Source of the DNA: DASWNP01 sp036399175
Lineage (GTDB): Bacteria > Acidobacteriota > Blastocatellia > Pyrinomonadales > Pyrinomonadaceae
Assembly: GCA_036399175.1 (NCBI GenBank)
Contig: DASWNP010000006.1
Location: 62,001-126,000 of the forward strand
DNA length: 64,000 bases
Direction of reading: 5' to 3'
Shown here: positions 7,041 to 14,612 of the stretch, in pieces
How positions within the stretch are numbered: position 1 is the first letter of the stretch
Layout: the number at the start of each line of letters is the position of its first letter
Position numbers and translations under genes: made by a program
The notes under the pieces: generated by a model
Databases searched by the model: none
Seen by the model: only the letters and a program-made list of their open reading frames with translations
What the model was told of the DNA's origin: nothing

Positions 7041-8581
7041 TAAGTGACCTCCAAACCATCCTGATTGATACGGGTTGCCGGGCCAGTCTCTACAATGCTC
7101 GAACCCCGACCGTTGTTGAGCGCAACCCCGGCGACGTTCATCACAAGGCTCTCCCCGGTATTGACCACCACCGAGAAACCGCCCAGCCCCGGAGTGTCGT
7201 CCATAATGAGCGTGACGCGTTCGGTCTTGAAAATTTTCTTGGCCGGTTGGCCTGCGGCTTCGGAAGGGAACTCGCCCGCGCCCCAGAAGCAGCCAGACCA
7301 GACGGGACGCTCCGAGTCGCCATCCTCGAAATCGACCCAGACGTTCGCGCCGATGGGCGGCAGCGCGAGGAAGCCGACGCCCGGCCCCGCGTATGGCACG
7401 GCGGGCATGGCGAAGGGCGTCTGGTCGCCGAGCACGTCGGGCACGCTGACTTGCAGCCTCCCCATCTGCTGCGGGTCGACGTTGTTGACGACCACTCCGC
7501 GATGCTTGCAGCAGAATTTTTTGGTTTCGGGCGGCGGCGGTTTTTCGCAGGGCGAAAGATTGGCGATGCGCTCGTAGAAGTTGCAGGCGAAGGTCTGGCC
7601 GCCCTCGTCGAAGAAGCGTCGCTCTTCGCCTCGCGGCGTGCGACGAAAATCTCCGTCGGCGTGAAAGCGCGTGCGGCATTGGGCGATGCCCTCTTTGGCT
7701 CGCGGGCAAGGCCACGATGAAGGCTTTATCTCGCTGCCCGAGCGAAAGAGGTAGACGACGACGCGGCGGTTTATCTTGTTCTCGCTGTCGCGCTCGGCCT
7801 TGTGCTGCGGCTGCTGAAACTTCTGCTGCTCCGGCTTGGAGAAGACCATGTCGGGGTTGAACTCGCTGCACCCCTGAAAGTCGCCCTTGCCTCCCGGGTC
7901 GGCGCCTTTGGCGAGGAAGTCCGTCGTCGGGTCTAACTTGAAAGGCACGCCCTTGTCATCCACGCAGATGCTATCCATGTAGGCGAGGAAGAGCTTCTCG
8001 CGCGTCTTCGGGCCGGCGATGCCGTCGGCAGTGAGACCCGCGCCCTGCGGGCTCGACTGAAAATCCTTGATGGCCTTGTTGGTCGCCGCGTCGAGCACGC
8101 CGTTGACCGAGCCTTCGTAGAAGCCAAGCTCTTTGAGCATCGTCTGGATAGACCTGTTGCCCCAGTTGTCGCCGCCGAGAGGATTCTTGAAAAGCTCTTC
8201 CCAAAGCTCGGTCTTGCGCGTCAGCAGCCCGTACATGGCCTGCGCGCGCCGGCCGCTCAGCTGCTTGTTGTAGTTGTCGTCGCCGGAGGGGTCGGCGTGG
8301 CCGAAGATGGAAGCGGGGCGGGTGGGGTCTTCGTTGCGTAGCTGGCCGAGCAGTTGCAGCTCCGTACGCGACTCGGGGCCGATGAAAGACGAGTCGAACT
8401 CGAACCGCACGTCGTCGAAGCGGACGCAGGCTTCGGGCGCGAAATCAAGCTCGATGACGTTGAACTCTTCTTCGGTCGCAGGCCCGACGAGCGCCGAGTG
8501 CACCTCGCGGAGCGGGTGCTTACCGGCGACGCCGCCGTCGGTTCTCACGTGGCTCAGACTTTTCAGGTCGTTGTTACTCAT
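7040..8581 (-). CDS. OmpA-like/peptidoglycan-binding/gp5-spike fusion protein
   Basis: 513 residues; AAGGA lies 4 bases before the ATG at 8581. Residues 56-122 are the first part of an OmpA fold (FGHADPSGDDNYNKQLSGRRA). A PG_binding_1-like unit sits at about 143-200 (SIQTMLKELGFYEGSVNG, LTADGIAGPKTREKL). The closing OmpA motif NRRVVVYLF comes at 271-279, so the OmpA domain is split as in the metzincin-like protein. A Cys-containing linker leads to a gp5-like OB domain from about 357 (KHRGVVVNNVDPQQMGRLQV, WVDFEDGDSERPVWSGCFW) and a beta-rich stem to the end. It thus joins two wall-binding folds to an injection-spike fold. Position: between a LysM protein and the stand-alone mini-spike, with 1-base overlap to the latter. 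It may be a spike bearing a wall-binding head; no enzymatic motif is seen. Confidence 0.8.
   Translation of the reverse strand: MSNNDLKSLSHVRTDGGVAGKHPLREVHSALVGPATEEEFNVIELDFAPEACVRFDDVRFEFDSSFIGPESRTELQLLGQLRNEDPTRPASIFGHADPSGDDNYNKQLSGRRAQAMYGLLTRKTELWEELFKNPLGGDNWGNRSIQTMLKELGFYEGSVNGVLDAATNKAIKDFQSSPQGAGLTADGIAGPKTREKLFLAYMDSICVDDKGVPFKLDPTTDFLAKGADPGGKGDFQGCSEFNPDMVFSKPEQQKFQQPQHKAERDSENKINRRVVVYLFRSGSEIKPSSWPCPRAKEGIAQCRTRFHADGDFRRTPRGEERRFFDEGGQTFACNFYERIANLSPCEKPPPPETKKFCCKHRGVVVNNVDPQQMGRLQVSVPDVLGDQTPFAMPAVPYAGPGVGFLALPPIGANVWVDFEDGDSERPVWSGCFWGAGEFPSEAAGQPAKKIFKTERVTLIMDDTPGLGGFSVVVNTGESLVMNVAGVALNNGRGSSIVETGPATRINQDGLEVT
7425..7488. repeat. 64-bp direct repeat, copy 2
   Basis: Partner of 6946-7009, inside the C-terminal gp5-like domain of the OmpA fusion protein. 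See copy 1. Confidence 0.9.
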
Positions 8582-8626
8582 TCGTTCCTTGCGCCGCGCC
8601 TTTCGGTCGATGCCCCGGAGAATTTT

Positions 8627-9253
8627 CTAGCAGCCGTGAACCTCTTTGAGCTTGCCTTGCGTCTGCGCGCCGCAGATGCCGTCCACTTGCAGGCCGTAAT
8701 CAATCTGAAACTCTTCGACCGCCGAAACGACGAGCGGGTCTTTCGGGTCGTCGGAAGTTCCGGCGTTGTAGCCGAGGTTGTTGAGGCGGGCGCGCCAGCC
8801 CGCGAGCGCTTCGGGCGGGTCGAGATGCCCGATTTTTATCGGTATCACAAACTGACGGAACGACAGTTTGCCGCTCTCGGCGGTTTTGGGAATCAACTGC
8901 TCAATCATGCCTTTGCCGTCGGTCGTGAGCTGGTAGGAGCTGCCCTCGACTTCGAGCTTGCAGGGAGTGTTGGCGATGGGCTCGCTGTTCAAATCTCGGA
9001 GCACCAGCCGGAGCATGATTTTTTGCGACTGCACGCGAAAACTATGCTTCTGCCCCGTCGTGCAGTTAACTTTCTTGCCCTCTTTTTCAGGGATGAAAAG
9101 CTCGTCGCCCGGAGCCAGCACGTTCGGGTTCTGCCGCTTCTGCTTGAGCCCCGCGTTCTGTGGATGCTCCCAGATGGTTCGGTAATCGTTGAAGCGGTAG
9201 TGCTCCGCGATTCGAGAGATATGCTCGCCCTGTTTGATGATGTGTGTCGGCAT
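8627..9253 (-). CDS. LysM and PG_binding_1 domain protein
   Basis: 208 residues. Residues 1-55 are a LysM-type domain (HIIKQGEHISRIAEHYRF, then NPNVLAPGDELFIP). The middle (about 65-130) is beta-rich (FRVQSQKIMLRLVLRDL, YQLTTDGKGMIEQLIPKT), similar to the small beta domain of the neighbouring adaptors. Residues about 150-208 form a PG_binding_1-like unit (GWRARLNNLGYNAGT, AVEEFQIDYGLQVDGICGAQT). No signal peptide is present, so if it works outside the cell it is probably carried by the T6SS. It lies 16 bases after an adaptor gene and 45 bases before the OmpA/gp5 fusion. This LysM-beta-PGB layout is often found next to injection-system spikes; I infer a linker or cargo-docking role. The start is supported by position more than by its weak GGAAG signal. 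Confidence 0.75.
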   Translation of the reverse strand: MPTHIIKQGEHISRIAEHYRFNDYRTIWEHPQNAGLKQKRQNPNVLAPGDELFIPEKEGKKVNCTTGQKHSFRVQSQKIMLRLVLRDLNSEPIANTPCKLEVEGSSYQLTTDGKGMIEQLIPKTAESGKLSFRQFVIPIKIGHLDPPEALAGWRARLNNLGYNAGTSDDPKDPLVVSAVEEFQIDYGLQVDGICGAQTQGKLKEVHGC

Positions 9254-9269
9254 AACTTCCAGACTTCGC

Positions 9270-9833
9270 TCAGGCTTGCTTCCACTCTCTGGCGTCGATG
9301 TCGGGGAAAGAGACTTTGCACGTGCCCTGGTCGATGCCGTCGAAACGAGCGCGCCCCAGGTCGTCGAGGAAGCCGTCTTCGGTCGAGCCGTCGGGCATCT
9401 CGATGCGATAGCGTTCGTTCGGCACGGGCTGATTTTTTTCGTTCAACAGCTCAATCTCAATCCAGGTCGTCTTCTTCTCTCTGGCCCTTTCCTGCTGTGC
9501 GCTCTGCGCTGCGCCCGCCGTCTCTTTCATTCTCGGCAGGATGTCTCGCGGCTGCGTGCGGAGGATGACCAGCTCGCCTCCGTTGAACAGCTCCATCAAA
9601 TCGCTCTCCATCGCTGCGAGCGATTGGTCTTCTTTATGTTTGGCCGAGCGCTGGACGACCGTCTCCCAGAGGTCTCGAATCGTCCGGTGCGTCTCGTCGA
9701 TTGCGCTCCACTGCTCGAAGTTGTCGGAGAAGGTCTGCGCCGGGAGGCTGTTGACCTCGGGCGGAAAGAGGTCTACGCGTCGTGCGATGACGAAGCTGTT
9801 CTGACCGTTTCCCAGAAACCACTTCTTAGGCAT
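9270..9833 (-). CDS. T6SS cargo-module adaptor paralogue (short form)
   Basis: 187 residues from the ATG at 9833, chosen because it gives the same MPKKWFL start as the paralogues and has AGGAGA upstream. The N-terminal domain (about 1-95: VDLFPPEVNSL, IRDLWETVVQ, LMELFNGGELVIL) is followed by a linker and the small beta domain (about 120-180: TWIEIELLNEKN, PDGSTEDGFLDDLGRARFDGID). It is closest to the copy at 5563-6141; the beta domain is better conserved than the N-terminal half. It opens the module of LysM protein, OmpA/gp5 fusion, mini-spike and PAAR-like tip. Function unknown; loading or docking role inferred from recurrence. Confidence 0.7.
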   Translation of the reverse strand: MPKKWFLGNGQNSFVIARRVDLFPPEVNSLPAQTFSDNFEQWSAIDETHRTIRDLWETVVQRSAKHKEDQSLAAMESDLMELFNGGELVILRTQPRDILPRMKETAGAAQSAQQERAREKKTTWIEIELLNEKNQPVPNERYRIEMPDGSTEDGFLDDLGRARFDGIDQGTCKVSFPDIDAREWKQA

Positions 9834-9949
9834 CTGCTGCTTTGATTCTCCTGAGACCTGCGGAGAGACCTTTCGGTCGAGCGCGCGCAAAGACTTTTCT
9901 CGCGGGCGCAGCCGCCTGCTCGGCGCAGGCGAGCGAACTCGCGCGCTCT

Positions 9950-10999
9950 TTAAGGCCGTGATGCTCCGGCTGCCGCCGCCTGCGTCAAGACTCTGGCCTT
10001 GCCGGTCTGCGCGTTTTCGAGCGCAGCCAGGTGGCTGTGCGTCCGCGTGGCGAGGATGCAGGGTTGCGTGAGCGCCTCGCCGGAGCCCTCTTCTTTGATG
10101 GCTGTGGTCTTGAGCGGCTCGTTTATCGAGGCGGCCTCGGCGAGCACCGTTCCCTGCTGCGAGGTGGCGAAAACTACGACGCGCTCGTCCGAGACATCTG
10201 CGTCGAACTCGTAGATAACTCTCCCGCGCAGCGGCTCAACTGACTGTCCCTCGGGCTTGAAGTCTTTGTCGAGCCTGACGCGCCGCAGAGTCCCCGGATA
10301 AATGAGCGTGCCGCGCACCGCGCCGGGCACGTTAACTTTGTAGAAGAGCAGATAGCCGTCCTTGTGCCGGACAATCAAAGCGTCGTTGCAATCGCACAGC
10401 TTGGACTGCTTCTCGTATGAGCCGTCGGACTTTCTCCTGAAGAGATAGGCGCTCTTCTTATCGACGATGGCGGTAATCACCTCGTCAGCATTACCCTGAA
10501 ACTTTTTGACGAAGCGCGGGGCGTTGAAGCTCTCGAAGGGATACTTGGCCGTGACGCTCGCCTCCGTCTTCGTGTCGTTGAAGAGGACGCTGTAGGTCGC
10601 GCCGAGAGCCATCTCGTAGGTGAAGAGGAAGGGCGCGCCGCCTTCGGGGCCGGGGGCTGCGTCCCATTGCGGAGGGGGCGGCAGCAGTTGCGAGATGACG
10701 AAGACGGGCGAGCCCGGCGCTCCGGCCTGCGCGATGGGCGTCGATGAGATGGTCGTCTCCGCCATGCCGCCGCCCGCGCTCCGCGTGACCGAAGAGAGAA
10801 GCTGCACGCCGCGCGGCGTCTCTACGAGCGCGAGGCCGCCGACGGCGGGCGCGTCTTTAACCGAGAGAGGGTCGAGCGTGATGATTAGGTTTCTGTTTTG
10901 CATACGTAGCACTGCCCCGCAGTTTAAGCCGACCGCCAGCAGCAGGAAGGCTGCGGCGACCATCCATGTTCGGCAACGCTCGCTCGCAGACAATTTCAT
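9950..10999 (-). CDS. Membrane-anchored periplasmic protein beside transglutaminase-like effector candidate
   Basis: 349 residues, starting 5 bases after the stop of the upstream gene. Residues about 10-30 are hydrophobic (TWMVAAAFLLLAVGLNCGAV) after an Arg, giving a signal anchor; LNCG could be read as a lipobox, but placement is poor. The rest is beta-rich and periplasmic (FVISQLLPPPPQWD, YLLFYKVNVPGAVRG, IYEFDADVSDERVVV), with a CDCND segment. I recognise no family. The arrangement mirrors 1045-2649, which also is a membrane-anchored beta-rich protein directly after a large effector-like gene, though the two sequences do not align well by eye. It is a candidate immunity protein for the gene at 11005-12222; this is inference from order, spacing and predicted location. 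Confidence 0.6.
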   Translation of the reverse strand: MKLSASERCRTWMVAAAFLLLAVGLNCGAVLRMQNRNLIITLDPLSVKDAPAVGGLALVETPRGVQLLSSVTRSAGGGMAETTISSTPIAQAGAPGSPVFVISQLLPPPPQWDAAPGPEGGAPFLFTYEMALGATYSVLFNDTKTEASVTAKYPFESFNAPRFVKKFQGNADEVITAIVDKKSAYLFRRKSDGSYEKQSKLCDCNDALIVRHKDGYLLFYKVNVPGAVRGTLIYPGTLRRVRLDKDFKPEGQSVEPLRGRVIYEFDADVSDERVVVFATSQQGTVLAEAASINEPLKTTAIKEEGSGEALTQPCILATRTHSHLAALENAQTGKARVLTQAAAAGASRP

Positions 11000-11004
11000 A
11001 TGCT

Positions 11005-12222
11005 TTAGATCGGCGTCATCGTTGAGAGGTCGTAGTATTCAAGGATGTTGGCGCTGGCGATGGCAGGCTTGCGCTTGTCGAAGCCATGCATCATCGGCGG
11101 CGGCGTGCGCCTGAAGAGCCCGTCAATCGAGCCGGATTCCCATGCAACCTTATTGTTGATAGGGCCAGCGCCGTAGGAGGGGTCGTAGAGCTTGCCGTCG
11201 GCCAGCACGATGAAGTGGTTGAAGAAGGCCGGCGGCGGATTCGCATTGGACTGCCCCGGCACGCCCGGGTTCTCCGTTACCTGTGACTGGCTGTGCGTGA
11301 ACGTGTTGTGCGTCGTCGCGGGCGGCGTGTGGAACGTCCAGCTCTTGACGAGGAAGCCGATTCTGCTGTTTGAGAAGTCGGGAATGTTGCGCACGATGAC
11401 GATCTTCTTGGCGGTCGTGATGCCGTGCGCCTTGTACATATCTATCAGAAACTCAGCCCACGAGCCGCACTGACCGCTTCCGTCGGCTGAGGCCAGGAGG
11501 TCGCGCGTGTTGGTGACGGTCGTCGTATCTGGATTCCAGTAGGTGAGCGTGCGCGAGTCGCGCTTGCGCTTGACGCTGCGCGTGGTTAAGGGGACGAAGC
11601 TCTTCCTGATGACGCCGCCGGGGGTCGTCTCGCCGCGTGCGGCGCGGCAGGAGATGTCCAGAAGCGTCCAGTAGGCGGGCGTGCCCGAAGGGTTGCCGAG
11701 CGTGACGTAGACGACGTTGCGCGTCGTGCCTGCCCCTGCCCAGCCCGTCGAGGCCGGGTTCATTTCCCAGGCGATGTCTGTAGTTTCAAACAAGTCCACC
11801 TGATTCGGCAGCGCCACGTTCGCCGTCAGGGATGAGACGGTCACGACCGTATCCGAAGGGCTGACCGAGACCGTGCCCGTCAGCTCGATGGAGGCCGAGC
11901 CGAAGGTGGCCTTGCCCCTCACCGCGACCGTCTCCGTCGCGCTCGGCTTGCGCGTGACGGTGAACTTGGCGGTCGAAATTTGAATCTGCGTATTCCTCGT
12001 ATAGCAGACGGGCGACTGCTGGGCACGACCCTCGACCCACTCGGGCGTGGCGAAAAGCCCGAGCGTGTCTCGCTCGACGCGGTGGTTGCCTGAGAAGGTC
12101 AGCTCCTTCACCTTGATGGCCGCGTGAATGACCGGGCACGGATTCGTGCTACAGCCCGGCGGCGTCGAGCCGCTCCCGCCGCTCGGAGGAGGAGGAGGAC
12201 TACTGCATCCTGGTATGCACAT
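11005..12222 (-). CDS. Putative T6SS effector with transglutaminase/papain-like Cys-His-Asp set
   Basis: 405 residues, no signal peptide. The first 35 residues are Pro/Gly/Ser/Cys-rich and probably disordered. Residues about 36-180 are beta-rich (ELTFSGNHRVERDTLGLF, ASIELTGTVSVSPSDTVV). From about 235 comes a cysteine-peptidase-like core: SADGSGQCGSWAEFLIDMY with Cys252 at a helix start, FFNHFIVLADGKLYDPSYG with His336 and Asp347. The spacing and the QCGSWA and DPSYG contexts resemble transglutaminase-like proteases, so a protease, amidase or acyl-transfer activity is plausible. It follows DUF4123 and PAAR genes, the usual setting of T6SS cargo, and is followed at once by a membrane-anchored periplasmic protein. 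The effector role is inferred; the catalytic set is read directly but untested. Confidence 0.65.
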   Translation of the reverse strand: MCIPGCSSPPPPPSGGSGSTPPGCSTNPCPVIHAAIKVKELTFSGNHRVERDTLGLFATPEWVEGRAQQSPVCYTRNTQIQISTAKFTVTRKPSATETVAVRGKATFGSASIELTGTVSVSPSDTVVTVSSLTANVALPNQVDLFETTDIAWEMNPASTGWAGAGTTRNVVYVTLGNPSGTPAYWTLLDISCRAARGETTPGGVIRKSFVPLTTRSVKRKRDSRTLTYWNPDTTTVTNTRDLLASADGSGQCGSWAEFLIDMYKAHGITTAKKIVIVRNIPDFSNSRIGFLVKSWTFHTPPATTHNTFTHSQSQVTENPGVPGQSNANPPPAFFNHFIVLADGKLYDPSYGAGPINNKVAWESGSIDGLFRRTPPPMMHGFDKRKPAIASANILEYYDLSTMTPI

Positions 12223-12287
12223 ATTCTGTCTCTACACTCAAAAGATTAAAGACCCTATCGTTTCGATTAACTTTGCGCACGTCGTTC

Positions 12288-12824
12288 TTAAAAATTACCG
12301 GCAGACTCACGCGGCGCTTCCGCCGCGACGGACGCCTCGCCGCCGACGCGCGTCCTCACGAATTCGTAGAACGGCCTGTGCTCGACGCCGTAGTCTTCGA
12401 CGAGCCTCATCAGGGTGAAGCCGCACCAGCGCAGCCAGCGCAGGTGCGCTTCGTTGCGCGCGTCCACACAGTTCCAGAGCACGGCGTAACGCTCATGCAG
12501 GCGCTCGACCCACTGGCGGCAGTGCTTGAGGAAAGTGTAGCGCGCGGCGACGAGGTCGTCGGAGGCGAGCAGCCAGACGATGCCCGTTCCTTCACGCGTC
12601 GCATCCGGGACGACGCCGAAGAGCGCCAGCGCCGCGCCCTCTTCATCCTCGACGGCGTAACAGGGGTCGGAGTGCGCGATGCCTCGCTCCAGCAGGCTCG
12701 TCGGCTCTTCGCCCGACGCCGCGCTAATCTCCCTAAGATCGGCCGCGCGCAGATGCGGAGCCAGCTCGCGCGCGTCTTCCGCGCGTGCCGGGCGCACCGC
12801 CCTCGGTTGTCTGGCTTTCTTCAT
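12288..12824 (-). CDS. T7 gp13-like / GNAT-fold protein
   Basis: 178 residues. The order VRPARAEDARELAPHLRAAD, then YAVEDEEGAALALFGVVP, WLLASDDL, and CVDARNEAHLRWLRWCGF matches a small family of acetyltransferase-fold proteins that includes phage T7 gp13 and is common on phages and prophages. The core WLRWCGF corresponds to the last GNAT strand-helix unit. The final 25 residues are low-complexity. It lies 35 bases after the duplicated helical protein and 65 bases before the Cys-protease-like gene. In phages the family is linked to virion assembly; here it sits in a contractile-injection cargo cluster, which could mean modification of cargo or a part inherited from a phage. No acetyltransferase activity can be claimed from sequence alone. 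Confidence 0.6.
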   Translation of the reverse strand: MKKARQPRAVRPARAEDARELAPHLRAADLREISAASGEEPTSLLERGIAHSDPCYAVEDEEGAALALFGVVPDATREGTGIVWLLASDDLVAARYTFLKHCRQWVERLHERYAVLWNCVDARNEAHLRWLRWCGFTLMRLVEDYGVEHRPFYEFVRTRVGGEASVAAEAPRESAGNF

Positions 12825-12859
12825 CGTTCTTCTGCCGACCTCTTTCGCCTGAGCGCGTC

Positions 12860-13615
12860 TCAGGACATCAACAGCGCGAGCCGCTCAAGCGACGCCGCGC
12901 GAAGTCTCTCCGCCTTTCCTTCCCCGCCTTCGACCTCCTTGGAGTTCAGCACGTCGGCGACCCAGGGCAGTTGCGGGTCGCTGTCAAAGCCGCCACCGAG
13001 CATAAACATGAGGCCGACGTAGATGGCGACGCCGCGCCCGTCCGTGATGCCGTGACTGGCCGCGCGCTCGATGGCGCGCCCGACCATGCGGCGCAGCGAA
13101 AGCTCGCCGACGTAGCGACACTTCTCCGGGTAGATGATGCTCAGGCGCGCGAGCACGTGCGCGTAGAACTCGGGGCCGGAAGGTGCGGGCACGCCTTCGA
13201 GCGGCTCGCGCTGCAACCGCTCAAGCGCCGCCAACATGTATTTGGCGTCGGGCCCGGCGACCTGCGCAAGATAATCGAGCGCCTTGTCGTAGAGGGCGTC
13301 GATGCGCCCGACCTCTCCCGGCTCCATGTCGCCGAGAATCTCCGCAGCCCAGGGCAGTTGCGGGTCGGTATCGAACTCGCTTCCGAGCATCAGCATGAGG
13401 CTCAGATACATAAAGACGCTCCGCTCCGAGTTGAGGCCGTGCGCGCTCGCGCGCTCTATCGCGCTTCGCCCAATGGCGCGCGCCCCGTCTTCGCCGAGCA
13501 TCGAGAAAGAGAGGGGGAAGTTATCGCGCACGTGGCGCACCAAGCGGTCTTCAAAGTCGCGGAGCGCCGCTTCCTCGAAGACCTTCATCTGATCCCTGTT
13601 AATTCGTAGCGTCAT
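12860..13615 (-). CDS. Internally duplicated helical protein of T6SS cargo segment
   Basis: 251 residues; AAGGAAAC stands directly before the ATG at 13615. The protein is largely alpha-helical and contains two copies of one motif: SAIERASAHGL followed by SEFDTDPQLPWAAEIL in the first half, and RAIERAASHGI followed by GGFDSDPQLPWVADVL in the second, about 110 residues apart. I recall similar FDTDP-x-LPWA proteins beside PAAR, VgrG or DUF4123 genes in other T6SS clusters, but know no function. It begins 74 bases after the PAAR gene. A role as cargo chaperone or as small effector partner is inferred from context only. Confidence 0.55.
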   Translation of the reverse strand: MTLRINRDQMKVFEEAALRDFEDRLVRHVRDNFPLSFSMLGEDGARAIGRSAIERASAHGLNSERSVFMYLSLMLMLGSEFDTDPQLPWAAEILGDMEPGEVGRIDALYDKALDYLAQVAGPDAKYMLAALERLQREPLEGVPAPSGPEFYAHVLARLSIIYPEKCRYVGELSLRRMVGRAIERAASHGITDGRGVAIYVGLMFMLGGGFDSDPQLPWVADVLNSKEVEGGEGKAERLRAASLERLALLMS

Positions 13616-13689
13616 GTTTCCTTAAACGAGACCGGAATTTGCGCGCCGACCCGCAAGAGGCTTGCACGCGAGCAGACGGCGCGCGCCTC

Positions 13690-13980
13690 TTAACCGCCGA
13701 TAATCACGGTCGGGAAGCCGGTAGTGATGACGCCGCCGTGCGCCGTCTGGTCGCCGATGCGCGCCGCGGGCAAGCCTCCAATCATCACGGTGGCCGAGCC
13801 CTTGACGATGACATCTATCGGGCCGACGCAGATGCACTTGTCCGTGACGCGCGCAGCGGGCATAAAGCCGATGATGGTCTGCGGATGGCAGGGCGGGATG
13901 ATTGGCCCGCCGACGTGCGGGACGACGCCCGTCACCATCGGGCAGACGTGCATGTCTGTGACTCTCGCTGCTGGCGGCAT
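13690..13980 (-). CDS. PAAR-domain spike tip protein
   Basis: 96 residues from the ATG at 13980 (AAGGAGA upstream). It starts MPPAARVTDMHVCPMVTG, a typical PAAR opening, and repeats the motif PAARVTDKCICVG and PAARIGDQTAHGG in the middle. PAAR proteins cap VgrG with a sharp zinc-bound cone; the His and Cys residues in HVCP, PPCHPQ, CICVG and TAHGG are the candidate metal ligands. It has no C-terminal toxin extension, so it is a pure tip, and cargo is more likely carried through the DUF4123 chaperone or by other domains. It lies 50 bases after the DUF4123 gene and about 630 bases after vgrG, as expected for a VgrG tip. Confidence 0.9.
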   Translation of the reverse strand: MPPAARVTDMHVCPMVTGVVPHVGGPIIPPCHPQTIIGFMPAARVTDKCICVGPIDVIVKGSATVMIGGLPAARIGDQTAHGGVITTGFPTVIIGG

Positions 13981-14030
13981 AGTGGATAAGTCTCCTTCTC
14001 GTTTCGCTTCAATCAAACGGCGGGCGTTCG

Positions 14031-14591
14031 TCAGCCTTCGGCTTCGAGCGGTCGCTTCTCCTGTTTCAGAGCGCCCTGCACATACTGGAAGCGAAGCATC
14101 GTGGCCGGGCTTTCGTCTTCGAGCATGTAAGAGCTGACGGGGCCGAAAACGGCGCGCAACTCTTCCTCGTTACAGGTCGGAAGATAGAGTCGCAGGACGC
14201 GCGGGTCGTAGTACCTGAAATAGAGCGGCTTGCCCGTATCGTCGTAGACGATGAGAAAAGTTCTGAAGTGGCGACGCATGGTTCTCATATCGGCGTCGGC
14301 GGCGACGAAGATGCCCCAGTGTTTGCCCCACCCGCGTTCGACGACCCAGTGGGTGAAATCCGAGTCGGGTTCGAGCCTGACCAGATAGGGAGCGACCTCC
14401 GCTATGTCGGGCTTCAGCTCGCCGCGATAAAGGCACTCGAACTCGGGGTGCATATCGTAGAGCTTCGGCAGCAGTTCGGGCACGGACGCGCCGTCGAGCA
14501 CCACGTAGAGGTTGGCGACCTCTTCTGAGAAGAGCTGCTGGCTCAACGCTTGGGACGTTTCTTCTGTCATTATCTTTTGAAGTAGCCGCAC
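14031..14591 (-). CDS. DUF4123 T6SS effector chaperone/adaptor
   Basis: 186 residues if started at the GTG at 14591; an ATG at 14570 removes 7 residues. A GGAGG directly after the vgrG stop lies 14 bases before the GTG, so the upstream start is slightly preferred. The body has the DUF4123 pattern: LYVVLDGASVPELLPKLY, APYLVRLEPDSDFTHWV, GWGKHWGIFVAADADMRTMR and FRYYDPRVLRLYLPTC. These proteins bind cargo and pass it to VgrG. The position between vgrG and paar is the classic one. Which downstream protein it loads is unclear; the Cys-protease-like protein at 11-12 kb is the first plausible client. Confidence 0.85.
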   Translation of the reverse strand: MRLLQKIMTEETSQALSQQLFSEEVANLYVVLDGASVPELLPKLYDMHPEFECLYRGELKPDIAEVAPYLVRLEPDSDFTHWVVERGWGKHWGIFVAADADMRTMRRHFRTFLIVYDDTGKPLYFRYYDPRVLRLYLPTCNEEELRAVFGPVSSYMLEDESPATMLRFQYVQGALKQEKRPLEAEG

Positions 14592-14612
14592 GGGCTACGC
14601 TTCGTCCTCCGG

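Noticed and set aside
7041..7871. Upstream extension of the stand-alone gp5-like gene (to 441 codons)
   Set aside because: The extension overlaps the OmpA/gp5 fusion in another frame and is Arg-rich; the ATG at 7040 with TAATG coupling is the sensible start.
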